Below are positions 1-10,189 of a stretch of 47,847 bases of DNA, piece by piece. The translations under genes and the position numbers were made by a program. Below the pieces are notes generated by a model that worked only from the letters and a program-made list of their open reading frames with translations, was not told where the DNA came from and made no database searches. The stretch's first letter is position 1; each line of letters opens with the position of its first letter. Source of the stretch: Bacteroidales bacterium (GTDB taxonomy: Bacteria; Bacteroidota; Bacteroidia; Bacteroidales; F082); NCBI GenBank assembly GCA_017965765.1, contig JAGCPJ010000037.1, positions 1 to 47,847 on the forward strand, in the 5' to 3' direction.

Positions 1-333
1 AAGAGCATCGAGGCTGGAAAGATGTATAAGATCAAGGCCAACTCGGAATGCACCCTCGCCCTCACAGGATCCACCACCCTCCCAGAAAACTTCTCCATCA
101 CCATCAAACCCGGTTTCAACTGGATCGGATTCCCCGGCACCGAGGGTATCACCATCAGCGAAGCTTTCGCCAACTTCGAACCCGCCAACGGCGATGTCAT
201 CAAGCTAAAGTCCGGATCCTCTGCAACCTACGTCTCAAATATGGGCTGGCTTGGTGGAAGCACTCTCCTTCAACCAGGACAGGGCTATATCTATCAATCC
301 AAGGCAACAACCACTAAAAGCCTGTCGTTCTGA
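1..333 (+). CDS. C-terminal part of a secreted Bacteroidota protein (5' end outside window)
   Basis: The reading frame is open from base 1, so the start lies upstream. The visible 110 residues hold the pattern FNWIGFPGTEG, then GDVIKLKSG, then LQPGQGYIYQSK. That W-I-G-(F/Y)-P ... PG(Q/K)GY(I/M)Y arrangement recurs as a beta-sandwich module at the C-termini of secreted Bacteroidota proteins. There is no clear type IX sorting domain; the protein ends in SLSF. A strong hairpin terminator follows at once. The specific function is not recognisable. A secreted or surface location is inferred from the module type and from the next gene, which carries a similar module. Confidence 0.7.
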   Translation, partial: KSIEAGKMYKIKANSECTLALTGSTTLPENFSITIKPGFNWIGFPGTEGITISEAFANFEPANGDVIKLKSGSSATYVSNMGWLGGSTLLQPGQGYIYQSKATTTKSLSF

Positions 334-345
334 TGGGAAAAAACA

Positions 346-388
346 CTTTTTGTCTGTGGCCATAAAAACATGGCCACAGACAAAAAAA
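346..388. terminator. Bidirectional rho-independent terminator
   Basis: A perfect 16-bp stem (347-362 with 371-386, core TGTCTGTGGCCA) has an 8-nt loop and T/A runs at both feet. It closes the transcript of the first, partial gene and insulates the next promoter. Confidence 0.85.
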
Positions 389-390
389 GA

Positions 391-420
391 TTGTCAGAAA
401 AAGAAAAAATAGTATCTTTG
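391..420 (+). promoter_or_regulatory. Bacteroidota promoter for the T9SS-sorted protein
   Basis: The -7 box TATCTTTG (413-420) fits TAnnTTTG. A TTG element at 391-393 lies 19 bp upstream, near the expected -33 spacing. The start codon at 455 is 35 bp downstream. Confidence 0.7.
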
Positions 421-454
421 CACCCAATTGAAAACAAACATAATTTTTAATAAA

Positions 455-2041
455 ATGAAGAAAAATTTATTCCTTCTTATTGCATCCTTGTTCCTTTGTG
501 GATCAATTTTTGGTCAAGAGCATCACTTTATCTGCAATGCTGATGACTACTCAGGCAACATGTCTTTCTATGCTGCAGTGACTATTGACGGAACCTATGT
601 CAACTCCACCAATTACGAGGTAGGAGCCTTCGTAGGCGACGAGTGCAGAATGAGCGCATTCTTTAATTATGAGATTTTGCCCTCGAGTCCTGTTATCTGG
701 AGCGCAGTGAATTTTACTAATACAGGAGAAGTAGTCACCTTCAAGTTGTATGACCACAACACGGGACGTACTTATGAGCAATGTTCATTTACTGCAATCA
801 CATCTGAGGATGGTTATACGGGTATCAACGGAGATTATACTGGATTGAATATATCTGGCATCGAAGATCTCGTTGTTTTACCATTCACGACCCCTACGCA
901 CACTTTGGAAATCGACGGTTATGGTAATACTGAAGAAGCCAGCAACTACTATCTCGTCTCCTCACCCATCGGAGAAGTGAGCCCTACTGCAGTAGCAAAC
1001 ATGATTCCTAGCGACAACAATTTCGACTTGTTCTACTTCGACCAAGCACAGGATTTGGAATGGATCAACTACAAACATAGTAGCTTCAACCTGGAAGTTG
1101 GCAAAGGCTACCTCTATGCCAACAAAGCTGGAGAAGATCTCATCTTCACAGGCTTCCCCTATGAAGAAGCTGTCACGGTCACCTTGTTCAAAGACAAAGG
1201 CAACAACGAAGTAGGCTTTGAAGGTTGGAACCTCATCGGCAACCCTTACGGCGTAGCTGCCACCATCGACCGTAGCTACTACGTGATGAACGAAGGTGGC
1301 ACCGAACTATTGGCCACCATGCAGAGCGGCGACATCCCGGCGATGAATGGTGTCTTCGTGCTTGCCAACAGCGATGGAGAGCAGATGGCCATTACTCCTG
1401 GATCCAGCAAAGCTTCCAGCAACATGGTCTCCGTTGATCTTTGCAATGAGAACAGCCAGGTCATCGACCGTGCCATCGTCCGCTTCGGCAATGGCGACCT
1501 GCTGCCCAAGTTCCAAATCAACGAAAACAGCACCAAGATCTACATCCCGCAGAACAATGTGGATTACGCCATCTTGAACGCCAACAACGAAGGCCAGATG
1601 CCCGTCAACTTCAAACCCGCCAAGAATGGCAACTACAGTTTGATCGTGACTCCTGAAAACCTCGAGATGGAATACCTCCACCTGATTGACAACCTGACCG
1701 GCACTGACGTGGATCTCCTCGCCAACCCCAAATACAACTTCAGCGGCAACACTGAAGATTACGCCGCACGTTTCACCCTCCGTTTCCGCGCCAACAACAG
1801 CGTTGACATCAACGAAACGTTCTGCCCCATGACCTATCGTCAGGACGGCACCCTCGCCATCAACGGCATCCAGGGCGAAAGCGAGCTGATGCTCATCGAC
1901 ATGCTGGGCCGCGTGGTCAGCAAAGAATCCTTCAACATCATCGACGGTATGGTTCGTAACATCAACACCACTCCCGGCGTGTATGTCGTTCGTCTGATCA
2001 ACAACAACAACATTTACACCCAGAAGATCGTTGTGGAATAA
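455..2041 (+). CDS. Secreted protein with type IX secretion (T9SS type A) C-terminal sorting domain
   Basis: The protein has 528 residues from the ATG at 455. An in-frame TTG at 428 would put a hydrophilic stretch before the signal peptide, so it is rejected. Residues 1-21 (MKKNLFLLIASLFLCGSIFGQ) form a signal peptide. A beta-rich N-terminal region follows (about 25-150). Next come modules with YYLVSSPIG, GKGYLYANKAG and GWNLIGNPYG, the last resembling the module in the preceding partial gene. The final ~75 residues (LMLIDMLGRVV ... PGVYVVRLI ... QKIVVE) match the T9SS type A sorting domain, which directs export through the Por secretion system and usually cell-surface attachment. There is no enzymatic signature. 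It is likely a surface or adhesin-like protein; its ligand is unknown. Confidence 0.85.
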   Translation: MKKNLFLLIASLFLCGSIFGQEHHFICNADDYSGNMSFYAAVTIDGTYVNSTNYEVGAFVGDECRMSAFFNYEILPSSPVIWSAVNFTNTGEVVTFKLYDHNTGRTYEQCSFTAITSEDGYTGINGDYTGLNISGIEDLVVLPFTTPTHTLEIDGYGNTEEASNYYLVSSPIGEVSPTAVANMIPSDNNFDLFYFDQAQDLEWINYKHSSFNLEVGKGYLYANKAGEDLIFTGFPYEEAVTVTLFKDKGNNEVGFEGWNLIGNPYGVAATIDRSYYVMNEGGTELLATMQSGDIPAMNGVFVLANSDGEQMAITPGSSKASSNMVSVDLCNENSQVIDRAIVRFGNGDLLPKFQINENSTKIYIPQNNVDYAILNANNEGQMPVNFKPAKNGNYSLIVTPENLEMEYLHLIDNLTGTDVDLLANPKYNFSGNTEDYAARFTLRFRANNSVDINETFCPMTYRQDGTLAINGIQGESELMLIDMLGRVVSKESFNIIDGMVRNINTTPGVYVVRLINNNNIYTQKIVVE

Positions 2042-2062
2042 TCCACGGATTTACCTGATACA

Positions 2063-2097
2063 AATAGAGCGGCCCGATTGGACCGCTCTATTGTTTT
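2063..2097 (+). terminator. Rho-independent terminator between the convergent secreted-protein gene and infB
   Basis: A 10-bp stem AATAGAGCGG / CCGCTCTATT (2063-2072 / 2083-2092) is followed by GTTTTT on the plus strand. It probably also limits read-through from the infB side, where the U-tract is weaker. Confidence 0.75.
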
Positions 2098-2116
2098 TCA
2101 TGAAATCGCCCGAGGC

Positions 2117-5035
2117 TTAGAGCTTGCGGGCGATTTCCTTTTCAGTGTAACCTTCGATGATGTCACCGACCTTGATGTCGTTGAAGTTCTCGATGTTCAG
2201 ACCGCAGTCCATGCCAGCGGGAACTTCCTTGACGTCATCCTTGTAACGCTTCAGGGATCCGAGTACACCTGTGTAGATCACGATACCGTCGCGGATGATA
2301 CGGATCTTGGTGTTACGGGTGACCTTGCCGTCGAGCACCATACAACCGGCGATGGTACCCACCTTGCTGATCTTGAAGGTCTCACGGATCTCCAGGTTGC
2401 AGGTGACCACCTCTTCGATCTCAGGCGCCAACATACCTTCGATGGCCGCCTTGATCTCTTCGATAGCCGTGTAGATGATGGAATAAATACGGATGTCGAT
2501 CTTCTCTTGGTCGGCCAGTTTACGGGCCTGAACCGTAGGACGCACGTTGAAGCCCACGATGACCGCATTGGAAGCCGAAGCCAACATGATATCGGATTCG
2601 CTGATGGCACCCACCGACTTGTGGATGACGTTGACCTGAACCTCTTCGGTGGAGAGTTTCAGCAGGGAGTCTGACAAGGCCTCCACGGAGCCGTCCACAT
2701 CCGCCTTGACGATGATGTTGAGTTCCTTGAAGTCGCCGATGGCGATACGACGACCAATCTCGTCGAGGGTGATGTGCGGGTTGGTACGGCGGGTCTGTTC
2801 ACGTTGCAGCTGTTCACGACGGTTGGCGATGTCCTTCACCTCACGTTCGTCGGTCATGACGTTGAACGTATCGCCAGGCTGCGGAGCGCCATTGAGGCCC
2901 AGCAACAGCACCGGAGTGGAAGGACCAGCCGACTTGATCTTCTGGTTGTGGTCGTTGAACATGGCTTTTACCTTGCCGTAGGTCGTGCCAGCGAGCACCA
3001 TGTCGCCGATGCGAAGCGTGCCGCTTTGCACCAGGATCTTGGCCACATAGCCACGGCCCTTGTCGAGTGCCGACTCGATGACGGTACCCTTGGCGAGTTT
3101 GTTGGGGTTGGCCTTCAGGTCGAGGAATTCAGCCTCAAGCAACACCTTTTCAAGCAAGGCGTCCACGTTGAGGCCCGTCTTTGCTGCGATTTCCTGTTCC
3201 TGGTACTTACCTCCCCAACTTTCCACCAGGATGTTCATCTTGGAGAGTTGTTCACGAATCCTATCAGGATTGGCCGTGGGTTTATCTATCTTGTTCAATG
3301 CGAACACGATAGGCACACCAGCAGCCTGGGCATGGTTGATAGCCTCAACGGTCTGCGGCATCACATTGTCATCGGTAGCGATGACGATGATGGCGACGTC
3401 GGTCATCTTGGCACCACGGGCACGCATGGCCGTGAAGGCTTCGTGACCAGGGGTGTCGAGGAAGGTGATCTTCTTGCCGCTCTCCGTGGTCACCTCGTAG
3501 GCACCGATATGCTGGGTGATACCACCCGCCTCACCGGCGACGACGTTGGTATTACGGATATAGTCGAGGAGCTTGGTCTTACCATGGTCCACGTGACCCA
3601 TGACGGTGACGACAGGTGCACGAGGAATCATATCCTCCTCGCGGTCCTGCTCTTCCGTCTCGGCGATGGCTTCCTGGACATCGGCACTGACGAAATCGAC
3701 TTGATAGCCGAACTCGGAAGCGACCACGGTCAGAGCCTCAGCGTCAAGACGCTGATTGATGGACACGGGCATGCCGAGGCCCATGCAGGTGGCGATGACT
3801 TTGGTTACGGGGACACCCATCATGACGGCCAAGTCGTTCGCGGTGACGAACTCGGTGACCTTGAGGATGGACTTCTCTTCTTGCTGACGCAGTTGTTCTT
3901 CCATCATGCTGCCAGCGACCTGCTGACGCTTCTCGCGGCGGTGTTTGGAAGTTTTGGACTTACCCAACGGAGACAGTCTCGCCAAGGTATCCTTGATCTG
4001 TTTCGAGATCTCTTCGTCGGACAGTTCCACTTTCTCCTCGTGTTTGCCTTGAGGTTTGTTTTTGTCCTTCTTGAGATTCTTTCTGGGATCAGGTTGGTTT
4101 TGGCCTTTGGGTCCTTTGCCTTTGTTGGCGGCGTTTTTATCTGCAGGCATATCCGACGAGCCTTCCGGTTTGCCGGCGATGCGTTTGCGTTTCTTTTTCT
4201 TGGAGCCTTCGCCATCCGAAGAGGCCACGGGCTGTGGTTTCGAGCGTTTCCGTTCTTCGGGAAGTTCGATCTTGTCGAGGATCTTGGGGCCTTCCAGCTT
4301 CTGGACCTCCGTCTTGATGAACTTAGGTTCCGTCACAGCCGGTTCTTCCTTCTTGGCCTCTTTGGCTTTCCTTTCCTCTTCAGCCTTGCGGGCTTCCTCT
4401 GCCTTACGGGCGGCTTCAGCTTCTTTGGCTAGGCGTGCTTCTTCCGCTTTTTTGGCTTCGGCCAGTTTCTCCGCTTTTTGGCGCTCTGCTTTCTCTTTGG
4501 CTTCGCGTTGTTTCTCTTCTTTCGACTTCTTGTCGGGACGGGTCTTGGCATTCAGGCTGTCCAAGTCGATCTTGCCCAGCACCTTGATGGGACTGTTGCT
4601 GTCCTCCTCCGGTTGGGTCTCCGGTTCTGGTGTGGTCTCGACCGGTTTGGCAGGTTCTTGGGCCTTGGCCGGTTTTTCCTCACGCTTCTCTGGAGCGGGA
4701 GTCTGTTTATGGCTGAGGGTGCTGGTGCGGATGAACACCTCATCGGTATCCTCTTCCTCTTGTTTGTTGGTCAATGACTGCACGGCCGAATCCACAGAAA
4801 CGGAGCCTCCTTTATAGGAGAGGTCCCCGAGTTTCTTTGCTTCGTTCTTCACATCCCTTTCGCTCTGGTATTCCTTCACGAGCAGCTGGACCATCTCAGG
4901 TGTCAGCTTCGTATTGGGGGACGGGTCCACCTGGAATCCCTTTTTCGTGAGGAATTCTACGATGGTTTCCCTACCCACATTGAATTCTTTTGCCGCTTTC
5001 GACAATCGAATGGAGACATTTGATTCTTCGGACAT
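2117..5035 (-). CDS. infB: Translation initiation factor IF-2
   Basis: This 972-residue GTPase delivers initiator tRNA to the 30S subunit and promotes subunit joining. Residues ~5-55 form an IF2_N module. Residues ~110-390 are a long Lys/Glu/Ala/Pro-rich linker. A second IF2_N-like stretch ([16 protein letters not shown]) precedes the G domain. G motifs are visible: GHVDHGKT (~475), DTPGHEAF (~526) and NKID (~580). The usual beta-barrel and C-terminal domains follow, with the end at EIARKL. The length is normal for Bacteroidota, where the linker is long. It is the last gene of the rimP-nusA-infB operon, 44 bp after nusA. Confidence 0.98.
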   Translation of the reverse strand: MSEESNVSIRLSKAAKEFNVGRETIVEFLTKKGFQVDPSPNTKLTPEMVQLLVKEYQSERDVKNEAKKLGDLSYKGGSVSVDSAVQSLTNKQEEEDTDEVFIRTSTLSHKQTPAPEKREEKPAKAQEPAKPVETTPEPETQPEEDSNSPIKVLGKIDLDSLNAKTRPDKKSKEEKQREAKEKAERQKAEKLAEAKKAEEARLAKEAEAARKAEEARKAEEERKAKEAKKEEPAVTEPKFIKTEVQKLEGPKILDKIELPEERKRSKPQPVASSDGEGSKKKKRKRIAGKPEGSSDMPADKNAANKGKGPKGQNQPDPRKNLKKDKNKPQGKHEEKVELSDEEISKQIKDTLARLSPLGKSKTSKHRREKRQQVAGSMMEEQLRQQEEKSILKVTEFVTANDLAVMMGVPVTKVIATCMGLGMPVSINQRLDAEALTVVASEFGYQVDFVSADVQEAIAETEEQDREEDMIPRAPVVTVMGHVDHGKTKLLDYIRNTNVVAGEAGGITQHIGAYEVTTESGKKITFLDTPGHEAFTAMRARGAKMTDVAIIVIATDDNVMPQTVEAINHAQAAGVPIVFALNKIDKPTANPDRIREQLSKMNILVESWGGKYQEQEIAAKTGLNVDALLEKVLLEAEFLDLKANPNKLAKGTVIESALDKGRGYVAKILVQSGTLRIGDMVLAGTTYGKVKAMFNDHNQKIKSAGPSTPVLLLGLNGAPQPGDTFNVMTDEREVKDIANRREQLQREQTRRTNPHITLDEIGRRIAIGDFKELNIIVKADVDGSVEALSDSLLKLSTEEVQVNVIHKSVGAISESDIMLASASNAVIVGFNVRPTVQARKLADQEKIDIRIYSIIYTAIEEIKAAIEGMLAPEIEEVVTCNLEIRETFKISKVGTIAGCMVLDGKVTRNTKIRIIRDGIVIYTGVLGSLKRYKDDVKEVPAGMDCGLNIENFNDIKVGDIIEGYTEKEIARKL

Positions 5036-5079
5036 GATTTCTTCTCTTCGTTAATAATTATGTGATTCGAGCCTAAGCA

Positions 5080-6339
5080 TCATTCGGCATCGTTTTCAAA
5101 TTCCGCCTTGAGGATGCGGAACACGTTGTTGACGGTCTCCATCTCAAGGTCGGCGCGTGAGGCCACCTCTTCGGGCGTATAGGAAAGCACGTCCTTAGCG
5201 GTGTCGCAGCCCATGTTATAGAGGGCGTCGAGGATCCACTGGTCGATTTCATCGGCGAATTCCTTGAGGTCCACGTCTTCTTCGCTGGTGTTGGCTTCGC
5301 TGTTGCGATAGACATCGATATTGTAGCCAGTGAGTTTGCCGGCCAGCTTGATATTGTTGCCGCCTTTACCGATGGCGAGGCTGACCTGGTCGTTTTCCAT
5401 ATAAACGTTGGCAAGCATGTTCTCGTTATCGAGGACGATGCTGGAGATCTTGGCGGGGCTAAGCGCTCTGGTGATGAGCAGTTGCGGGTTAGTCGTCCAG
5501 TTGATGACGTCGATGTTCTCATTGCGCAATTCACGGACGATGCCATGGATACGGGAGCCCTTCATACCGACGCAAGCGCCAACGGGGTCGATACGGTCGT
5601 CGTAGGATTCCACGGCGATCTTGGCTTTCTGGCCAGGTTCGCGGACGATCTTCTTGATGGTGATGAGTCCGTCATAGACTTCAGGCACTTCCGCTTCGAA
5701 GAGTCGCTGCAGGAACACCTCGGAGGTACGGGAGAGGGTGATGACCGGTGAGCCATTGACGTTTTCCACGCTCTTGACGATGGCGCGGACGCTTTCACCT
5801 TTTTTATAAATGTCAGAGGGAATCTGTTCGCTACGGGGCAGGATGAGTTCGATGTTCTCATCGTCGATGGCCACAATCTCGCGTTTCCACACATGGTTGA
5901 CTTCGGCATTGATGATCTCACCCACTTTGTCCTTGTACTTCTGGAAGATGTTTTCCTTCTGGTACTCGCTGATCTTAGTCTGAAGGTTCTGGCGCAGGGC
6001 GAGGATATCGCGGCGGCCGAAGCTTTCGATCTTCAGGATCTCGGAGACATCGTCGCCCACTTCGAAGTCAGGCTCGATGCGAATGGCATCGGAAAGCTTG
6101 ATTTGGCGCAACGGGTCCTCCAGTTCGTCATCGTCAACCACGGTGCGGTTGTGATAGATCTCGAAGTCACCCTTATCGACATTCACGATGATGTCGATAA
6201 AGTCCTCCGTATCGGTATCGAACTTCTTGTTTAACATACCTCTGAACACGTCTTCGATGATACGCATCATCGCTTCACGGTCAATGTTCTTAAATTCCTT
6301 AAACTCTGAAAAAGTTTCTACTAATTTATAGTTTTCCAT
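5080..6339 (-). CDS. nusA: Transcription termination/antitermination factor NusA
   Basis: A 419-residue RNA polymerase-binding elongation factor. The order is an N-terminal polymerase-binding domain, then an S1 domain (~130-200, GEIINAEVNHVWKREIV), then two KH domains. The first KH domain holds DPVGACVGMKGSRI and the second holds VSLAIGKGGNNIKLA. A short helical C-terminal region (WILDALYNMGCDTAKDVLSY) resembles a helix-hairpin-helix module. It is the middle gene of the conserved operon. The 40-bp gap to rimP is filled by short GATTT repeats. Confidence 0.97.
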   Translation of the reverse strand: MENYKLVETFSEFKEFKNIDREAMMRIIEDVFRGMLNKKFDTDTEDFIDIIVNVDKGDFEIYHNRTVVDDDELEDPLRQIKLSDAIRIEPDFEVGDDVSEILKIESFGRRDILALRQNLQTKISEYQKENIFQKYKDKVGEIINAEVNHVWKREIVAIDDENIELILPRSEQIPSDIYKKGESVRAIVKSVENVNGSPVITLSRTSEVFLQRLFEAEVPEVYDGLITIKKIVREPGQKAKIAVESYDDRIDPVGACVGMKGSRIHGIVRELRNENIDVINWTTNPQLLITRALSPAKISSIVLDNENMLANVYMENDQVSLAIGKGGNNIKLAGKLTGYNIDVYRNSEANTSEEDVDLKEFADEIDQWILDALYNMGCDTAKDVLSYTPEEVASRADLEMETVNNVFRILKAEFENDAE

Positions 6340-6346
6340 TATATAA

Positions 6347-6384
6347 GATTTATGATTTCAAGATTTAAAGATTTCAAGATTTAA
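6347..6384. repeat. Short 7-8 bp tandem repeat between rimP and nusA
   Basis: GATTT starts at 6347, 6354, 6362, 6370 and 6378, alternating GATTTCAA and GATTTAAA. The array fills the intergenic gap and overlaps the last bases of rimP, whose C-terminus reads KPAIIF. It is less regular than the 7-bp arrays elsewhere in the window. Confidence 0.75.
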
Positions 6385-6836
6385 AAGATGATTGCTGGTT
6401 TGATTTCGGTGTTTTTACGTTCCAGAACGAGATTGGCCGGTGTTTCAACTGGTTTTTTCTTGGTGGCTTTCTTGGGAGCGGGGGCAATTTCCACTTTTTC
6501 GGCGTCGAAGCTGACAAGTTTGCCTTGGATCTTGCCAAGTTCCTTGGATTTCACCTCCACGTCCTTGCCAAGATACTTTTGGAGTTGCCGGTCCAATTTA
6601 AGGGCGCCGCTGAGGCCCCAGGAGAGCACACTCAGCTCGAAGTCTTCCGCATCGCGGTCCAACTTGCTTTCCACATAGCGGCTGATGGCCACACACTGGT
6701 CGATGTTCACGGCAGTGTCGGCATCGACATACACTTCGATGACGTTGGCGGGTTTCACCTTCACCTCCACGAGGAACAAGTCGCTTTCCGCGAGCGTTTC
6801 CTCCACGAATACAGCAATTTGGTTTTTATCAATCAT
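6381..6836 (-). CDS. rimP: Ribosome maturation factor RimP
   Basis: A 151-residue protein needed for 30S subunit maturation. The family pattern is present: EVYVDADTAVNIDQCVAISR in the N-terminal half, SVLSWGLSGALK at the domain boundary, then an SH3-like C-terminal domain with a Lys-rich tail. It is the first gene of rimP-nusA-infB. The start ATG at 6836 is the only sensible one, because the tRNA terminator lies just upstream. Confidence 0.93.
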   Translation of the reverse strand: MIDKNQIAVFVEETLAESDLFLVEVKVKPANVIEVYVDADTAVNIDQCVAISRYVESKLDRDAEDFELSVLSWGLSGALKLDRQLQKYLGKDVEVKSKELGKIQGKLVSFDAEKVEIAPAPKKATKKKPVETPANLVLERKNTEIKPAIIF

Positions 6837-6875
6837 ACGTTTTGTCTGTCGTATTCACTGGTTAAAACTAGCAAT

Positions 6876-6905
6876 AAAAAAACCTGTTACATTCGTAGCA
6901 GGTTT
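6876..6905 (-). terminator. Terminator of the tRNA-Gln transcript
   Basis: On the minus strand, AAACCTGCTAC / GTAACAGGTTT form a stem with one mismatch around a GAAT loop, followed by a run of T. It separates the tRNA from the rimP operon. Confidence 0.8.
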
Positions 6906-6925
6906 CTAATCTTCCACACGATAAG

Positions 6926-6996
6926 TTGTCGAGCAAGGATTCGAACCTTGACAGGCAGAACCAAAATCTGCAGTGCTGCCATTACACCACTCGACA
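6926..6996 (-). tRNA. tRNA-Gln (anticodon TTG)
   Basis: The minus strand folds as a complete cloverleaf of 71 nt. The acceptor arms are TGTCGAG / CTCGACA with discriminator A. The anticodon stem is GCAGA / TCTGC around TTTTGGT, giving anticodon TTG for CAA codons. The T arm is CAAGG TTCGAAT CCTTG. No CCA is encoded, as is usual in this phylum. A promoter box lies 25 bp upstream and a terminator about 20 bp downstream. Confidence 0.95.
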
Positions 6997-7020
6997 CCTT
7001 CATTCATCAGAATGCGGGTG

Positions 7021-7050
7021 CAAAGATACGACATTTTCCGTTTATTGCAA
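7021..7050 (-). promoter_or_regulatory. Promoter of tRNA-Gln
   Basis: On the minus strand TATCTTTG (7021-7028) is a perfect -7 box. A TTG (7048-7050) lies 19 bp upstream. It is divergent from the promoter of the DUF2723 gene. Confidence 0.7.
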
Positions 7051-7070
7051 GTTTTTTTTGATATTTTTTA

Positions 7071-7078
7071 TATCTTTG
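7071..7078 (+). promoter_or_regulatory. -7 promoter box of the DUF2723 gene
   Basis: TATCTTTG lies 21 bp upstream of the ATG at 7099. No well-spaced TTTG element is obvious; T-runs occur upstream. Confidence 0.6.
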
Positions 7079-7098
7079 CACTTTCAATCCCAAGGAAT

Positions 7099-10000
7099 AT
7101 GACCTTTAAGAAGCTGAACAACATCATTGGATGGTCGGCGGGCATCATTGCCACGGCCGTTTATTTCATCACCATGGAGCCTACAGTAAGTTGGTGGGAC
7201 TGTGGTGAATACATCTCAACCTCCTTTAAATTGCAAGTGGGTCACCCGCCTGGGGCGCCTTTGTTCCAGTTGATTGCGCGTTTCTTTACCCTGTTTGCTG
7301 CGGGTGATGTCACCAAGGTGGCCATGATGGTCAACGCCATGTCGGCGATTTGCAGTGGACTCACCATCACCTTCTTGTTCTGGAGCATCACGATGATTGC
7401 GCGTAAGATCTGGATGAAGGAGGGAGAGGAATCCCCGATGCGCAACAAGATCGGCGTGTTGGTCGCTGCTTTTGTCGGAGCCATGGCTTACACCTTCTCC
7501 GAGTCGTTTTGGTTCAACGCCGTAGAAGGCGAAGTCTATGCCATGTCCTCCTTCTTCACTGCGGTCACCTTCTGGGCGATCCTGAAATGGGAGCGTGTAG
7601 CCGACGAGCCAGGCAGTTCGCGGTGGATCATCTTCATCGCCTTCCTCATCGGCATGTCCATCGGCGTGCACCTGCTCAACCTCTTGTGCATCCCCGCGTT
7701 CGTGTTCGTGGTGTATTTCAAGAAATGGCCGAAGACCACCTTCAAGGGATTCTTGCTGGCCGGATTGGTTTCATTGGCCTTGCTGTGGTTCCTCAACATG
7801 TTCCTCATCCCGCAGATCGTCAACCTGGCGGGCAAGATGGAGCTCTTCTTTGTCAACGATCTTCACCTCCCGTTCAACATGGGAACCATCGTGTATTTTG
7901 CCCTTATCATCGGACTCATCACTTGGGGACTGGTCTTCACCAGCCGGAGAAAGAAAGTCATCGGCAACATCGCTCTGCTGTCGCTGATGTTTATCTTGAT
8001 CGGCTATTCCTCCTTCTTCATGTTGGTGATCCGTGCCAACACCAACACACCTATTAATGAAAACGAGCCCAAGGATGCCCTTTCCATGCTCTCCTACCTC
8101 AACCGTGAGCAGTATGGTTCCTGGCCTCTCCTCTACGGTCCTTACTATAACGCCCCCATCATCGATCTGAAAGACGGCAAGCCCATCTATGTGAAGGACA
8201 AGGAGACCAAACGCTATGTCATCACCGACCAGCGCAAGTTCACCGAGCCGGTTTACGACAAACAGACCAAGACCCTGTTCCCGAGGATGTGGAGTTCGCA
8301 GTCGCGTCATGCCTCCATGTACGAGACATACCGCAAGGACGGCAAAGGTGCAATGAAAAGCCATAGGGTCAATGTCAAACGTATTGACGGCAGTACTCAA
8401 CAGGTCAACCTTCCGACTTTCAGACAAAACCTGAGGTTCTTCATCAGCTACCAATGCAACTGGATGTATTGGCGTTATTTCATGTGGAATTTTGTCGGCC
8501 GTCAAAACGACATCGAGAGTCAGGGCGAGTTGGATCACGGCAACTGGATCAGCGGCATCAACTTCATCGACGAGGCCCGTCTGGGCGACCAACGCAACAT
8601 CCCCGACAGCTTGCAGAACCCTGGCAGGACGCGTTTCTATTTCCTGCCGTTGATTTTGGGACTCTGCGGCCTGTTCTGGCTGCTCCGCAAGGACCTGAGG
8701 TGGAGTTGGGTCGTCTTCCTGCTGTTCTTCCTGACGGGTCTCGCCATCGTCATCTACCTGAACCAGACCCCCTACCAGCCTCGTGAGCGCGACTATTCAT
8801 ACGCAGGTTCGTTCTATGCCTTCGCCATCTGGATCGGCCTTGGCGTCCTAGCCATCATCGACTGGATCGAGCGACTCACCAAGCGCAAGAACCTGGTGAC
8901 CACCGTCTTGGTCGGCTTGGTGTGCCTCCTCGCCGTGCCTTGCCTGATGGCCTCGGAAGGCTGGTCAGAGCACAACCGTGGTGGCAAGACCTCGGCACAC
9001 GACTGGGCCAAGAATTACCTGGCCCAACTTCCGCCCAACGCCGTCATCTTCACCCGTGGCGACAACGATACTTTCCCCTTGTGGTACATCCAAGAGGTGG
9101 AGGGATTCCGCACCGATGTGCGTGTGGTCAACTACATGCTGTCATCCGGCTACTGGTATGCCCACCAAATGGGTCGCAAGGTGTATGACTCAGAGAAACT
9201 GCCCTTGACGCTCACTCCTAAGGAATACGACAACGGCGTCAACGAGAGCATCCGCCTCTATGAGGAAGAAAGTCTCAAAGGCCGGTATGTGGAGCTACAA
9301 GACATCATCAACTTCATCCATAACCCCAAGATGGTGAAATACTACACCAGCGGCGCCTCAACGCACTACCTGCCGGTCCGTACACTGAAGCTGACCGTCG
9401 ATAAGGAAGCCTGCATCCGCAACGGCATTGTTCCCGAAAGCATGAAAGACCAGATCGTGGACGAGATTCGTTGGGAAATCAAAGATGAAGTGATTTACAA
9501 GAACGCCTTGTTACTGCTTGACTTCATGGCCACCAACAACTGGGAACGCCCCGTGTATTTCACGAGCTTCAGCGATATGTCCTCGGTGCTGGGCATCCAG
9601 GAATACCTCCACATGGAAGGCCTCTCCTACCGTTTCATCCCCGTCAAGGCGGAGGACTATTACAGAGGACTCGGCGGTGTCTATCGTGAAGGCAGCTACG
9701 ACCTGTTGGTCAACAAAGCCCAATGGGGCAGCTTGAACGAAGAGGGCGTGGTGCCTGACCGTGAGAGCATCCGTAACAGCGAATTTGCCCGTCAAAGCTA
9801 CACCCGTCTCGCCCAAAGCCTGGTGAACCATCAGGAGTTCGACTCCGCCGTCATCGTCATGGACAAGTACCAAGAGTTCTTCCCGAACGAGAAGTTCCCG
9901 TATGAGATCCGCCTCTACCAATTCCCAGAGATGTACTATGCCGCCGGCGAGACAGAGAAAGGCGACACCTTCATGGAGAAGCTCGTGAAGAACGCCTGCG

Positions 10001-10188
10001 ACAAAGTGGAATACTATGGCAACATGAAACCTAAGTTCGCCATGTACTATCACGACGTCATCGAGGAACAGCTCACCCTGTTACGACAGATGCAGCTCAC
10101 GGCCGAGAGATACGACCGCAAAGCGCTGGAGAAACAAACGGGAGACCTGCTCGACGAATACGTCAGAAAGTATTACATGTATGATTAG
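7099..10188 (+). CDS. DUF2723 / GT117-family polytopic membrane glycosyltransferase-like protein
   Basis: 1029 residues from the ATG at 7099. The frame is open further upstream, but it runs through the tRNA and promoter region, so that extension is rejected. The family hallmark EPTVSWWDCGEYI and VGHPPGAPLF occurs near residue 30-55, in the first extracytoplasmic loop. Many hydrophobic segments follow to about residue 310, and another group lies at about 510-630. The soluble C-terminal half carries GDNDTFPLWYIQEVEG and ends in a helical, TPR-like region. The family resembles protein O-mannosyltransferases and is thought to work in Bacteroidota envelope O-glycosylation using a lipid-linked sugar donor. 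The exact substrate cannot be read from sequence. Confidence 0.9.
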   Translation: MTFKKLNNIIGWSAGIIATAVYFITMEPTVSWWDCGEYISTSFKLQVGHPPGAPLFQLIARFFTLFAAGDVTKVAMMVNAMSAICSGLTITFLFWSITMIARKIWMKEGEESPMRNKIGVLVAAFVGAMAYTFSESFWFNAVEGEVYAMSSFFTAVTFWAILKWERVADEPGSSRWIIFIAFLIGMSIGVHLLNLLCIPAFVFVVYFKKWPKTTFKGFLLAGLVSLALLWFLNMFLIPQIVNLAGKMELFFVNDLHLPFNMGTIVYFALIIGLITWGLVFTSRRKKVIGNIALLSLMFILIGYSSFFMLVIRANTNTPINENEPKDALSMLSYLNREQYGSWPLLYGPYYNAPIIDLKDGKPIYVKDKETKRYVITDQRKFTEPVYDKQTKTLFPRMWSSQSRHASMYETYRKDGKGAMKSHRVNVKRIDGSTQQVNLPTFRQNLRFFISYQCNWMYWRYFMWNFVGRQNDIESQGELDHGNWISGINFIDEARLGDQRNIPDSLQNPGRTRFYFLPLILGLCGLFWLLRKDLRWSWVVFLLFFLTGLAIVIYLNQTPYQPRERDYSYAGSFYAFAIWIGLGVLAIIDWIERLTKRKNLVTTVLVGLVCLLAVPCLMASEGWSEHNRGGKTSAHDWAKNYLAQLPPNAVIFTRGDNDTFPLWYIQEVEGFRTDVRVVNYMLSSGYWYAHQMGRKVYDSEKLPLTLTPKEYDNGVNESIRLYEEESLKGRYVELQDIINFIHNPKMVKYYTSGASTHYLPVRTLKLTVDKEACIRNGIVPESMKDQIVDEIRWEIKDEVIYKNALLLLDFMATNNWERPVYFTSFSDMSSVLGIQEYLHMEGLSYRFIPVKAEDYYRGLGGVYREGSYDLLVNKAQWGSLNEEGVVPDRESIRNSEFARQSYTRLAQSLVNHQEFDSAVIVMDKYQEFFPNEKFPYEIRLYQFPEMYYAAGETEKGDTFMEKLVKNACDKVEYYGNMKPKFAMYYHDVIEEQLTLLRQMQLTAERYDRKALEKQTGDLLDEYVRKYYMYD

Positions 10189-10189
10189 A

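Noticed and set aside
428-454. Upstream TTG start for the T9SS protein
   Set aside because: It would place hydrophilic residues before a clean signal peptide; the ATG at 455 fits better.
2774-4432. 552-residue plus-strand ORF opposite infB
   Set aside because: Antisense shadow of IF-2; biased His/Gly/Asp composition, no family pattern, and infB is certain.
6973-7098. N-terminal extension of the DUF2723 protein
   Set aside because: The stretch overlaps the tRNA-Gln gene on the other strand and the promoter boxes; the family starts near the ATG at 7099.
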